Part shown: one piece after another, positions 42,920 through 51,318 of the stretch
How the letters are laid out: every line of letters begins with the position of its first letter
Position numbering within the stretch: position 1 is the stretch's first letter
NCBI RefSeq assembly: GCF_007830455.1
Contig: NZ_VLLB01000001.1
Span: forward strand, 310,001-374,000
Source: Pseudoduganella lurida
GTDB lineage: Bacteria > Pseudomonadota > Gammaproteobacteria > Burkholderiales > Burkholderiaceae_D
Length of the DNA: 64,000 bases
Direction: 5' to 3'
Translations under genes and position numbers: made by a program
Notes under the pieces: model-generated
The model's database searches: none
What the model was told of the DNA's origin: nothing
The model's input: only the letters and a program-made list of their open reading frames with translations

Positions 42920-43983
42920 CGGCGGCCCCGGTTGACGAGCACGCGTTGCAGCACTGACAGGCCCAGCACGATGCCGAAGAACACCAGCGTGATCGTGGAG
43001 CCATAGCCCACATCCTGTTCGCGGAAACCGCTGCGCACCGCGTGGTACACCACGGTGGACGTGGAGTCGAGCGGCCCGCCGGCCGTCATCACGTCGATCT
43101 GCGTGAACAGGCCGAATGCCAACAGCGTGGTCGAGACCAGCACGAAGATGATCGTGTTGCGCAGGCCCGGCAACGTCACATGCACGAAGCGCTGCCAGCC
43201 GTTCGCGCCCATCAGCCTGGCCGCTTCGTACAGTTCGGGCGAGATCGACTGCAGGCCGGCGAGGAACACCAGCATCTGGAACCCGGCACCCTGCCACGCC
43301 GACATCAGCGCGATCGCCGGCAAGGCGTAATGGCTGTCGCCCAGCCAGTCCGGCCCCGCATTCGGGTTGCGCAGCACGCCGCGCAGCAGCTCGTTGAGCA
43401 TGCCGCGATCCGTGTTGAGCATGAACGCCCAGACGATCGACGCCACCACCATCGACGTGACGACCGGCGCAAAGTACACGGTGCGGAAGAACACCCGGCC
43501 GCGGATCTTCTGGTTGACCAGGATGGCCAGGCCGAGCGCCGCGCCGCACTGCAGCGGCAGGACCAGCAGCGAGAACAGGAAGGTATTAATCAGCGACCGG
43601 TAGAACAGCGGATCGGTCGCTGCCAGCACGATGCGCGCATTGCCGAACAGCATGTGAAACGCGGCGCGGTATCCCTGCAACTCCGGCCGGGCTTTGCGCA
43701 CCTGGCGCCAGGTGGGATAGCGCACGCCATCTTCGTCGCGCACCAGCGCGCCTCGTGCATCGCGCAGCGGCTCGACGACGATGACGTCCAGCGCCAGCAG
43801 GCGGCGGTAGTTGTCCAGGCCCACATAGCGCGTGGGCTCCGGCGACATCAGCCGGTGATTGGTCAGCGTGGCGCCCGCCGCGAGCAGCATCGGCAGCACC
43901 ACGAAGGCCAGGAACAGCAGCACGGCAGGTGCCGCAAAGGCGCTGACGGCCAACGGTCCATCATTGCCAGGACGAGTCTTCAT
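42916..43983 (-). CDS. Carbohydrate ABC transporter permease 1 (MalF-like)
   Basis: A 355-aa inner-membrane permease of the CUT1 type. Helix 1 is AVLLFLAFVVLPMLLAAG, followed by an unusually long periplasmic loop (about 45-135) rich in charged residues. The core six helices carry the EAA loop ELYEAARLMGANGWQRFVHV (about 245-265). It overlaps the binding-protein gene upstream and permease 2 downstream by four bases each, indicating tight co-expression. Confidence 0.92.
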   Translation of the reverse strand: MKTRPGNDGPLAVSAFAAPAVLLFLAFVVLPMLLAAGATLTNHRLMSPEPTRYVGLDNYRRLLALDVIVVEPLRDARGALVRDEDGVRYPTWRQVRKARPELQGYRAAFHMLFGNARIVLAATDPLFYRSLINTFLFSLLVLPLQCGAALGLAILVNQKIRGRVFFRTVYFAPVVTSMVVASIVWAFMLNTDRGMLNELLRGVLRNPNAGPDWLGDSHYALPAIALMSAWQGAGFQMLVFLAGLQSISPELYEAARLMGANGWQRFVHVTLPGLRNTIIFVLVSTTLLAFGLFTQIDVMTAGGPLDSTSTVVYHAVRSGFREQDVGYGSTITLVFFGIVLGLSVLQRVLVNRGRR

Positions 43984-45248
43984 TTGCTGCCTCCCGCTGT
44001 GCGCGCGTCGAAGCCGTAACCGCCGTTGCGCGCGATATTGTGTTCGATGGCTTCCACCGCCTCGTCATAGGCCTCGGCGGCATCCCTGCCGCTGCGGATA
44101 TCGGCCATCGCCTTCTCGAACGCGGACGAGATGGCCGGGTAGCCGGGCGTGGCCGGCCGTGGCTGGGCAAAGCGCTGCGCGAACTCGAAGTAGATGCGCC
44201 AGTCGCCGCCGGGACGGTAATGCTCGGTCAGGGCCGCGCTTTGCGCCGTTACCGGGACCAGCCCGGTATCGCGGGATGCCGCCGCCATTTCCGCCGGCGC
44301 AATCAGGTGCGCAAGGAAGGCCGCTGCGCCCTCGGGCTGCCGGCAGCTGCGCGTGATGCCCCACTGCCAGGACGCGGCGCCGATCTTCGGCCCCTGCCCG
44401 AAATCGGGCGGCGGCATCACCACCAGGTCGTCCCCGAACTGCTGCGCGTATTCGCGTGCCTTCCAGGAGCCCGTGTAGTGGAACAGCACGCGGCCCTGCT
44501 CGAAGGCCTTGTCGTCGGCCGGGATGCGTTCGACCAGGCCATCCTTGAACAGCCGGCCGTAGTAGCGGCCCACGCCCACCGCCGCGTCGCCGTTCAGGAA
44601 ACCGTCGACGCGCAGGTAATCGCGCCGGTCGATCAGGTCCGTGCCGGCACTGCGCAGCCAGGGCGAGAACGCGTAGCTGTACCACTCGCCCTTGAAGCGG
44701 CCGTTCAGGTCCAGCGGAAAGCGGTAACGGCCGCCCCGCTTCGCCTTCACCAGCACGTCGTGGAATTCGGCTGCCGAGTAGGGATGGTCCGGCGTGGCGA
44801 TCCGGATGCCCAGTGCGGCCAGCTGCGAGCGGCGCGCGAACAGCGCCAGCACGACATCAAACTGGCCGACGCTGTACAGCGCGCCCCGATAACGACCGAG
44901 GCCGCCTTCCAGCAGCGGCGCCACGGCCGACGCGGGCAGCAGGCCATCGAGCGGGCGAATGTGGCCGGCCCAGGCAAAGTTCGGCACGGTCGGCTGGTCC
45001 ATTGCAATGATGCAGGGCAGCTGCCCCACCAGCGACGCGGCCGTGATGGACTCGGTATAGGAACCTTGTGGGATCGCCTCGACGACGACCTTCCAGCGTC
45101 CTTGCGCGTGATTGAAACGCTGCACGGCGGCCCTGCTGGCAACCATCTCGACGTCGCCCGTATCGTGGCGCCACAGCCGGATCTCGACCGGGGCAGCGAG
45201 TGCCGGCAACGTCCACGCCACCAGCAAGGTGCAAATGAGGCGCTTCAT
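43980..45248 (-). CDS. Sugar-binding protein of the ABC transporter
   Basis: Periplasmic solute-binding protein (family 1), 422 aa. The signal peptide is LICTLLVAWTLPALAAPVEI. Conserved features include the early IRLWRHDTGD strand, VPNFAWAGHIRPLDGLLP and, in the C-terminal lobe, FHYTGSWKAREYAQQFGDD and AASWQWGITRSCRQPEGAAA. Substrate is inferred from context as sucrose or a short fructo-oligosaccharide. It overlaps the regulator gene by four bases. Confidence 0.9.
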   Translation of the reverse strand: MKRLICTLLVAWTLPALAAPVEIRLWRHDTGDVEMVASRAAVQRFNHAQGRWKVVVEAIPQGSYTESITAASLVGQLPCIIAMDQPTVPNFAWAGHIRPLDGLLPASAVAPLLEGGLGRYRGALYSVGQFDVVLALFARRSQLAALGIRIATPDHPYSAAEFHDVLVKAKRGGRYRFPLDLNGRFKGEWYSYAFSPWLRSAGTDLIDRRDYLRVDGFLNGDAAVGVGRYYGRLFKDGLVERIPADDKAFEQGRVLFHYTGSWKAREYAQQFGDDLVVMPPPDFGQGPKIGAASWQWGITRSCRQPEGAAAFLAHLIAPAEMAAASRDTGLVPVTAQSAALTEHYRPGGDWRIYFEFAQRFAQPRPATPGYPAISSAFEKAMADIRSGRDAAEAYDEAVEAIEHNIARNGGYGFDARTAGGSK

Positions 45249-46327
45249 CGTGCGGCCGCCTTCGATGGCTCCGATAGCTTCGGTCGCTTCGACGCCGACG
45301 CGGCAGCCGCAGGCCGATCAGGCGGCGCACTCACCGTACCGCGCAGCACCGGCAGGCAAGGTACGCGCACCGTCGTCGCCGGGGCATCGCCGTGTTCCAG
45401 CACATGGCGGCCGGATAGTTCGCCGATCTCCCGATACGGCAGCGCCACCGTGGTCAGGCCGGGATAAAGCGCCTCGGAGATCAGGCGGAAATCATCGAAG
45501 CCCACGATCGACACATCGGCCGGCACGCGCAGCCCGCGCCGCTGCAGGATGAAGATCACGCGCATGGCCATCTTGTCATTACCGCACAGGATCGCGGTGG
45601 GCCGCTCGGCGCCGGCGAACAGGTGCTCCACCGCGTCCGCCAGGTGCGAGAACTCGTCCGTCTCGGCCTGTTCGGCGCCATGCAGCAGCCAGGCCGGCTC
45701 GGGCACAACGCCGGCTTCGCGCAGGGCACGCTGGAAGCCGCGCAGACGCAGGTCCGTTGCAATCATGCCGGGAATGAGCTGCAGGAAGGCGATCTTGCGA
45801 TGGCCTGCGTCGAGAACGATGCGGGCCGCCGCGTAGCCACCGCCCTCGTCGTCCGGCACGACCTGGGTGAAACGGCAGGCCGCCTCGAAGCAGTTGGCCA
45901 GTGCGGTCGGCGTGCTGCCCAGTGGCGTTTCCAGCGTGACCTGGGCGTGGAACGGCGTGGCGAACAGGATCGCCTCGACGCGCCGCTCGCGCATGTCGGC
46001 AACCAGGCGATCGGCCACGTCCTGGCGGCCGCCCGTCTCGCCGATCAGCAGCACCTTGCCCAGCTGCTCGCAGACATTCTGGATGCCCTTGATGATTTCG
46101 GACGAGTCAGGTGTCGTCGTCAGATGTTCGGCGATCACGGCCACCAGCCCGGTGGGCCGGCCACGCAGCATGCGCGCCGCAGCGGACGGCGTAAACTCCA
46201 GGCTGCGCATGGCCTCCTCGATCCGGGAGCGCGTTTTCTCGGTCACTTCCCCGCCGCCATTGAGCACCCGCGAGACGGTCTTGATGGACACGCCCGCCCG
46301 TTCCGCCACATCGTGAATTGTCGCCAC
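45245..46327 (-). CDS. LacI-family regulator of the fructoside locus
   Basis: Probable repressor that binds the three TGTCCAACGTTGTCA sites. The start is taken as GTG at 46327 (AGGAG seven bases upstream, 360 aa); an ATG at 46363 is in frame but has no ribosome-binding site and abuts the operator. The N-terminal helix-turn-helix is IHDVAERAGVSIKTVSRVL with the hinge helix SAAARMLRGRPTG, followed by a periplasmic-binding-like effector domain (LVAVIAEHL, TAILCGNDKMAMRV, VSIVGFDDFRLISEALYPGL). The C-terminal 30 residues are Ala/Lys/Pro-rich. It is the first gene of its own operon, so it autoregulates. Confidence 0.9.
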   Translation of the reverse strand: MATIHDVAERAGVSIKTVSRVLNGGGEVTEKTRSRIEEAMRSLEFTPSAAARMLRGRPTGLVAVIAEHLTTTPDSSEIIKGIQNVCEQLGKVLLIGETGGRQDVADRLVADMRERRVEAILFATPFHAQVTLETPLGSTPTALANCFEAACRFTQVVPDDEGGGYAAARIVLDAGHRKIAFLQLIPGMIATDLRLRGFQRALREAGVVPEPAWLLHGAEQAETDEFSHLADAVEHLFAGAERPTAILCGNDKMAMRVIFILQRRGLRVPADVSIVGFDDFRLISEALYPGLTTVALPYREIGELSGRHVLEHGDAPATTVRVPCLPVLRGTVSAPPDRPAAAASASKRPKLSEPSKAAAR

Positions 46328-46369
46328 ACTGTCTCCTGCAAAGCTGTTTTGCCGGACATCCACAATAAA

Positions 46370-46384
46370 TGTCCAACGTTGTCA
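46370..46384. promoter_or_regulatory. LacI-type operator, copy 3 (regulator-transporter unit)
   Basis: TGTCCAACGTTGTCA, 43 bases upstream of the regulator start codon, identical to the other two copies. It implies negative autoregulation of the regulator-transporter operon. Confidence 0.85.
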
Positions 46385-46598
46385 TTTTTAGGGATGTTAG
46401 GGATTGCCGGTGGATCTGTCAATCACAAAGATGAAGTGGCAGCCCGCGCGAGGAATACGGTTCCGACGCTGCGCCTGCGCTCCGACCCGTCCGCTCGAAG
46501 CGTCGCCATCCGCCATGGAACACACGCCGTGGAACTGGTTCATGCCGTAGGCACTCCAAGGGAAGTCGCCGTGGAATCGTTGCCGATAGGGAGGCGCC

Positions 46599-46928
46599 GT
46601 GTTCAGCGAAATCATCGTCGGTCGCAGGGACGTGCAGATGGGAGCCTGTGCGCGGCAGGAGCCGGATGGCAAGGTCACCGTGCGACTGTCCGGCTATATC
46701 ATGCACAGCTCATGCACGATCCGGTCGATCCGGGTCGTCGATGCGCCAGCAGCGCGGCGTGTCCTGATCCTGGTCGGCCTGGTCAGACCGGGCGAGAAAG
46801 GCGGGTTCGAGATCGACGTGCCGATCCACAGCGACACCCAGCGGCTCTACCTGGGCACCGACGCCTCGGCTGCATGGGAACGCCCCGCCACAGGCGCGCC
46901 GCCGCAGACCAGACCCCACGCACGTTGA
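46599..46928 (+). CDS. Small hypothetical protein
   Basis: A 109-aa product with a GTG start at 46599 and GGGAGG just upstream, which supports real translation. It is beta-rich (KVTVRLSGYI, RRVLILVGLVRPGEKGGFEI) with a C-terminal Pro/Arg-rich tail. It has no signal or membrane helix. I recognise no family. It reads opposite to the sugar locus and starts the accessory region. Confidence 0.5.
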   Translation: MFSEIIVGRRDVQMGACARQEPDGKVTVRLSGYIMHSSCTIRSIRVVDAPAARRVLILVGLVRPGEKGGFEIDVPIHSDTQRLYLGTDASAAWERPATGAPPQTRPHAR

Positions 46929-47018
46929 CCGAGGCAAATGAACAGTTGCCGGCGAAACTCCCCTCCAGCCCCGGAGCCGATGGCAATGCGAACCGGGACG
47001 CGGTGCGCGGTGGGCACG

Positions 47019-47490
47019 TCAGCGGGCCATTCCTGCATCGGCAAGGCAGCCCTCCAAGCAGGACACAAAGGCCCTTACCTCCGCCGTGAAGGCCTGGCGA
47101 TCCTTCACGCAGGCATCGACCTGCGTCGGCTCCGGAACGGCACGGGCACCGTGACGACAGTCTTCCGCAAACAGGGGAACCAACGCATGCCTGTCGATCA
47201 GCGGGCCGGCGACAAACTCGTCCGCAATCCGGCGCTTGGCCTTGGCATTAGCCTGTAGCAAGCGGACGGCGTTTATCCCTTCTGTCCCGAACGAAGCCAT
47301 GCCCTGCGTTAATCCATCGATGATCTGCGCACACTGGGCCTTCGTGGCCCCTTTGTCTGGCCACGGCAGCAGGATCAGCCACCTTCAAACGCTCAATAAG
47401 CATGCCGAGCTCGGTCTCCTGGGTCTCGGTACACGCGACAACTTCTTGTAATGCGGCTTCACTAAGATCCGCACGAAGAGACCCGTATCT
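47019..47490 (-). pseudogene. Frameshifted gene of unknown function
   Basis: Two minus-strand frames with protein-like character join near 47350. Upstream is RYGSLRADLSEAALQEVV with ETELGMLIERLKVADPAA; downstream is DKGATKAQCAQIIDGLTQGM continuing through GINAVRLLQANAKAKRRIAD and ACVKDRQAFTAEVRAF to a stop at 47019. A one-base indel would join them. The N-terminus is not defined (the frame is open to 47700). The encoded protein would be helical; I do not recognise it. Confidence 0.35.
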
Positions 47491-47948
47491 GCGCCTTTCC
47501 TGCACTCGAAGCAGCGTATGACGGGTTTCATCTGCGCCAAAAGGCGCCTTTGCGCAACCGCAGGTTGCGTGATGTGTGAGACCTGCCTGATGGGGTCGCG
47601 GGGCGTCCCCGCGATGCTTATGGACAACTGTTACTCGCGGGTTAGATGCCCGAAATACATTTTCAGTTACACCCAGCATTTCCAGCACCAAAACCAGCAT
47701 CGAACGACAGCAGTATAAGCATCGATACGCAGCATTAGTCGCATCGTAGAGGCATCAGGTCGACACCTCAGCGACAGCGGTTCGGCACCGGATTGGCATC
47801 GACAGGCATCGGAGCCCCGGTCGGATAAATCAGGTTGACACTCCGCAATCTATTACCGCGCAGCCGCAGTACTGCGATTATTTAACTTAAGGTCATCGTA
47901 AAATAGCGACCCATTCGTACTGCAATCTCCCACCCAGAGGTCGACACA
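47491..47948. other. Gap with no recognised gene
   Basis: The stretch before the membrane-protein gene is more AT-rich toward its right end. An isolated TTGACA occurs at 47835-47840 without a matching -10 at normal spacing. Possible 5' sequence of the frameshifted gene lies at its left end. Nothing else is supported. Confidence 0.4.
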
Positions 47949-48584
47949 ATGATTTTCGCCATCTCGCTGGCCGTGATCTTCACAACAGGCTTGTGGCGCG
48001 TGGTGGAGGTGGCCACGCGCCGGCACATTCAGTCTTCCGTTCAGGCGGACGAACTACCGCTCCCTATCGCGTTCCTCGGTGGCGCGCTCATTTGGATGGC
48101 GATATTTCAATGGATGTTGGGCGAAACGGGTGCGCCGATTGGCATCGCCAAGAGCGCGCCATTTATATTGCTGTGTGGCGGCGCCATTTCCTTCACCGCA
48201 AACGGATGGTGTCTCCGCAATGCGATGAAACGCTCGTCCCGCTTGCAGATGGGCGCCCATACTGCAGCGCTGCTTGGCAGCGCCCTCATCATGTACGCGG
48301 CATTCGATCACATTACGTTCTACGCCGATCACGATCGTGTCGGGTTTTTGGACGCCGACATTGCCACCGAAGCCGACATCCATTGCGCTGCTGGGTATGC
48401 GATGGTGCGCCTGGATGCTGGCAATAACACAGCCATCTATCGGTGTCCCACCGCGTTCGTGGTCGGTAATGTGCTGGAAGAACCATTGGTCCCTTGGCCC
48501 CATTATTCCGAAGGCAGCAGTAGCAGTCTTGCGACGGCAATCCATCGCCTCAACAGTTCGTCGGCGACTCTCCAAACTCGGTAA
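47949..48584 (+). CDS. Membrane protein of unknown function
   Basis: A 211-aa product with about four hydrophobic helices in the first 125 residues (MIFAISLAVIFTTGLWRVV, PIAFLGGALIWMAIFQWML, SAPFILLCGGAISFTANGW, TAALLGSALIMYAAFDHITF). A soluble C-terminal part of about 80 residues has a Cys pair (IHCAAGYAMV and AIYRCPTAFVV). The ATG at 47949 has AGAGG ten bases upstream. It lies 136 bases before traK and may belong to the accessory element. No family recognised. Confidence 0.5.
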   Translation: MIFAISLAVIFTTGLWRVVEVATRRHIQSSVQADELPLPIAFLGGALIWMAIFQWMLGETGAPIGIAKSAPFILLCGGAISFTANGWCLRNAMKRSSRLQMGAHTAALLGSALIMYAAFDHITFYADHDRVGFLDADIATEADIHCAAGYAMVRLDAGNNTAIYRCPTAFVVGNVLEEPLVPWPHYSEGSSSSLATAIHRLNSSSATLQTR

Positions 48585-48720
48585 GGGCCGCATATCCCGC
48601 GGTGTCCGGGCCCTCCCCTTATCAATCTCGGATACGCATTCGTTATCGCTAAGTGTTCTGAGCGTCCGCAATGGCTGCTCGGTTGGCCTCGCTACAGTAC
48701 CTACGTACAGGAGGCCGCTC

Positions 48721-49038
48721 ATGAATACCGACATTAACGATTTTCTCGCGCGCCGGCAGCGCACCGTCAGCAAGCTGGCGCCCTGGTTGGAGCAAATCAT
48801 CGCATTGCGCAAGTCCGGCGCATCGTACCGCTGCATCTGCAGCTATCTCGCCGAACAGGGCGTCACGGCGCGCAATGAAGAAGTGATCCGGTTCCTGCGT
48901 CGCCGCGACCGAGCACGGTTGCGCACATCGTCGCCCACGAAACCGCAACCCCGGCCACCGGCCCCAAAACCAGTCCTGCCGGATGGCATCCCGGTCTTCA
49001 AATGGGAGCCCGCCGGCAAGTCCGACAACTCATGGTAG
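48721..49038 (+). CDS. traK: TraK-like oriT-binding conjugation protein
   Basis: A 105-aa basic protein. The ATG at 48721 follows AGGAGG. It has a helical DNA-binding core (LEQIIALRKSGASYRCICSY, then EEVIRFLRRRDRARL), a Pro/Lys linker and an acidic-aromatic tail (IPVFKWEP). The layout resembles IncP (RP4-type) TraK, which wraps oriT DNA: a helical domain near the start and a Pro-rich linker before a short C-terminal motif. The assignment is strengthened by traL immediately downstream (9-base gap). In IncP plasmids oriT lies just upstream of traK; the 48585-48720 gap is where one would look. Confidence 0.65.
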   Translation: MNTDINDFLARRQRTVSKLAPWLEQIIALRKSGASYRCICSYLAEQGVTARNEEVIRFLRRRDRARLRTSSPTKPQPRPPAPKPVLPDGIPVFKWEPAGKSDNSW

Positions 49039-49047
49039 GAGACCGCA

Positions 49048-49773
49048 ATGGATACCCGATCAGTTCACTTCACGCTCCAAGGCCGTGGGGGCGTGGGCAA
49101 GTCGCTGGCGTCCGCACTGCTGGCACAATACCTCGTGCATACCGAACGGGCTGTCAGCTGCTACGACACGGATCCCGTCAACAATACCTTCACCGGCTAT
49201 GAGGCCTTGACGGTGAAGCGCATCGACATCCTCGGCACCGACAACAGGATCAATGCCCGTGCATTCGATGGCCTGATTGATGCGCTGCTGTGGGACGACA
49301 ACATCGCTGTCATCGATAACGGTGCATCCACCTTTGTCCCGCTGATGGCCTACCTGGCGGAGAACCGCGTTGTCGATCTGCTGACAGGTTCAGGCCGCCC
49401 GGTCGTCATCCACTCCGTCCTGACGGGCGGCCAGGCCTTCAATGACACCCGCCACGGGCTGGAGATCGTGCTGCAGGAGCATTCGGCACCAGTGGTGGTC
49501 TGGCTCAATGAGTACTTCGGCCCTGTCGAACGCCAGGGACGCACCTTCCTCGAATCGTCCCTGTACGAGAGAAACGCCGAACGCATCAAAGGCATTGTTC
49601 GGCTGGGTCGTGGCAACGGCGATACCTTCGGCAAGGATCTGGAGATAATGTTGGAGCGGAAGCTGACATTTGCCCAGGCCATCGAATCGCCGGACTTCGG
49701 GATCATGCCGCGCCAGCGCCTCAGCATGATTCGAGCCGGTATTTTCGATCAGCTGGCAGTGCTGGAGCTGTGA
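49048..49773 (+). CDS. traL: TraL/StbB-like ATPase of conjugation/plasmid stability
   Basis: A 241-aa ParA/MinD-superfamily ATPase, exactly the length of IncP TraL. Walker A is GRGGVGKS (about residues 12-19), then CYDTDPVNNTFTGYEAL, IAVIDNGASTFVPLMAYL and VVIHSVLTGGQAFNDT, with VVWLNEYFGPVERQGRTFLE later; all match the TraL pattern I know. The C-terminal half has GNGDTFGKDLEIMLERKLTF and IMPRQRLSMIR. It is followed one base later by the next gene. Confidence 0.85.
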   Translation: MDTRSVHFTLQGRGGVGKSLASALLAQYLVHTERAVSCYDTDPVNNTFTGYEALTVKRIDILGTDNRINARAFDGLIDALLWDDNIAVIDNGASTFVPLMAYLAENRVVDLLTGSGRPVVIHSVLTGGQAFNDTRHGLEIVLQEHSAPVVVWLNEYFGPVERQGRTFLESSLYERNAERIKGIVRLGRGNGDTFGKDLEIMLERKLTFAQAIESPDFGIMPRQRLSMIRAGIFDQLAVLEL

Positions 49774-49774
49774 G

Positions 49775-50527
49775 ATGGGCAAGCCGCCCTCCCGCCGACC
49801 GCCCGTTCAGATTGAATTGCCGATGGACACCGGGCAGCGCATCGAACCGGAACTGGCCGATGAGGCGGTGCCCGTGACGACGGAACCCGACCTGTTGGAC
49901 AGGCTGGCGCAGGACATTTTTCGCGAGACCGGCCTGAAAGTGTCGCGCAACGATCCGGTGATTGGCGCCGCGTTGTTACAGTCCCGCCTGATGGACGACG
50001 CGGCGACCCGTGCAGCGGACCGGCTCGCGCTTCGCGCAGACGAGGTGGCGGCAAAGCTGACCGAGTCGGTGCGGGCCAGTGCCACGCACCTCGACCAGGC
50101 CGATCGGGCCATGGCGCAGGCGTTCGCGCAATTGGCCGAGGGGACGCGGACGGTGACCGAACAGGAGCTGCTGGCGGTACGCGCCAGCTTCGCCCGCTCG
50201 GCGGCCGAGACCCTGGACCATGTCCGACGCAATGTCCTGCGGCGCAGCGGCTGGCGGTACTGGTGGCGCGATCCGGCCGCCTGCCTGGTCGGCACAGCGT
50301 TTGGCATCGCAATCGGCTGCGGGATGACGCTCTACTGGACGCGCGGCCCCAGCGCGGAACAGACGCGCCTCATGCAAAATGGCCTGCTGCTCGATGCGGC
50401 CTGGCCCCGCCTCGGAGAGCGGGAGCGGCGCCTACTCGGCCCACTTGACCGGGACCCGCCAGCAGCGTCCACACCGGCGCCACCGCGGCCGCACGACAGG
50501 ACGGCAGGCCGCGCCGAGAGGCAGTGA
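49775..50527 (+). CDS. TraM-position conjugation-associated membrane protein
   Basis: A 250-aa protein starting one base after the traL stop, the position of traM in IncP plasmids, but longer than RP4 TraM (about 145 aa). It has a variable head, an acidic helical block (LLDRLAQDIFRETGLKVSRN), a coiled-coil-like middle (about 85-145), one transmembrane helix (ACLVGTAFGIAIGCGMTLYW, about 168-188) and a Pro/Arg-rich tail. Probably an inner-membrane accessory protein of transfer; TraM homology itself is inferred from order. Confidence 0.6.
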   Translation: MGKPPSRRPPVQIELPMDTGQRIEPELADEAVPVTTEPDLLDRLAQDIFRETGLKVSRNDPVIGAALLQSRLMDDAATRAADRLALRADEVAAKLTESVRASATHLDQADRAMAQAFAQLAEGTRTVTEQELLAVRASFARSAAETLDHVRRNVLRRSGWRYWWRDPAACLVGTAFGIAIGCGMTLYWTRGPSAEQTRLMQNGLLLDAAWPRLGERERRLLGPLDRDPPAASTPAPPRPHDRTAGRAERQ

Positions 50528-50631
50528 CCAGCGCTCGCGGCGCGCCTCTACACGCGCGGTGCCGATCGATTCACACGCGGGATCACCGTGGTGTCGCCGT
50601 GGCACCGCGCTGGTAACGCCGAGCGCCGGAT

Positions 50632-51123
50632 TTACCCGCCGCCCTCAACACGCGCCACAGCCGCCCGGACAGCACCCCAGTTCAATCCCATGCCGGCAGA
50701 AGCCCAGGATCGGCCGAAACGGTCGTCCTGCTGCCGTTCCTGCGGCGTCGCGTAGTCGAATTCCATGGCGATGTGGCTCGCCATCGTGCGATGGGCAGCG
50801 GGCAGCGCGCCAAGCAGGCAATCGACAGCGCTGCTGAACCGATTGTTATACAGGTCGGCACTAAGGCCGCATGTGTTGGCCGTTTGCGCCGCCACCAGCC
50901 GGCACTTCTCACGCCACGCCGCAATGTCAAAATGGTGGAAGCGCTGCCACCCAAGTTCCCAGCCTTGCGCCAGGCCGGGTTCGTCGGCGAACAGCACCGG
51001 CACCGTGACGAAGCTATTTTCGGCATCCATCCGTCCTGTTCGGCTTGCCGCCGGACGACGCACATTTGCTCGTCCGCCGACGCGCGATCCGTCACTGCCA
51101 AAATACGTGTGCGGGCCAATCAC
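50632..51123 (-). CDS. Hypothetical protein of the accessory element
   Basis: A 163-aa product if the GTG at 51123 is used (GGAG eight bases upstream); an ATG at 51162 is also in frame. The mid-section is protein-like (WQRFHHFDIAAWREKCRLVA, YNNRFSSAVDCLLGALPAAH, MASHIAMEFDYATPQERQQD). It has no signal or membrane helix. Its orientation matches parB. I do not recognise the family. Confidence 0.45.
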   Translation of the reverse strand: MIGPHTYFGSDGSRVGGRANVRRPAASRTGRMDAENSFVTVPVLFADEPGLAQGWELGWQRFHHFDIAAWREKCRLVAAQTANTCGLSADLYNNRFSSAVDCLLGALPAAHRTMASHIAMEFDYATPQERQQDDRFGRSWASAGMGLNWGAVRAAVARVEGGG

Positions 51124-51318
51124 ACCCGGGTCTCCAATCCGCGCATGATCATCTCCCTGCAAGTTGCTTAAATTCGGCGTGATCGCCGATGCCAGTCAGC
51201 GGCATCTGCATCGAAACCGTCGTTCCGGCACACCGCCGTACGGAGTCGTCACGCCTGCTCGTGGCAGCGCAGGGCGGCGGCACCACGCAGCCGCCGCCCC
51301 GGCGCTACCTCTCGTGCG

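Noticed and set aside
49048..49773. ParA partner for the nearby ParB
   Set aside because: The Walker A type, DTDPVNNTF segment, length and gene order match TraL/StbB rather than ParA, and it is divergently arranged relative to parB.
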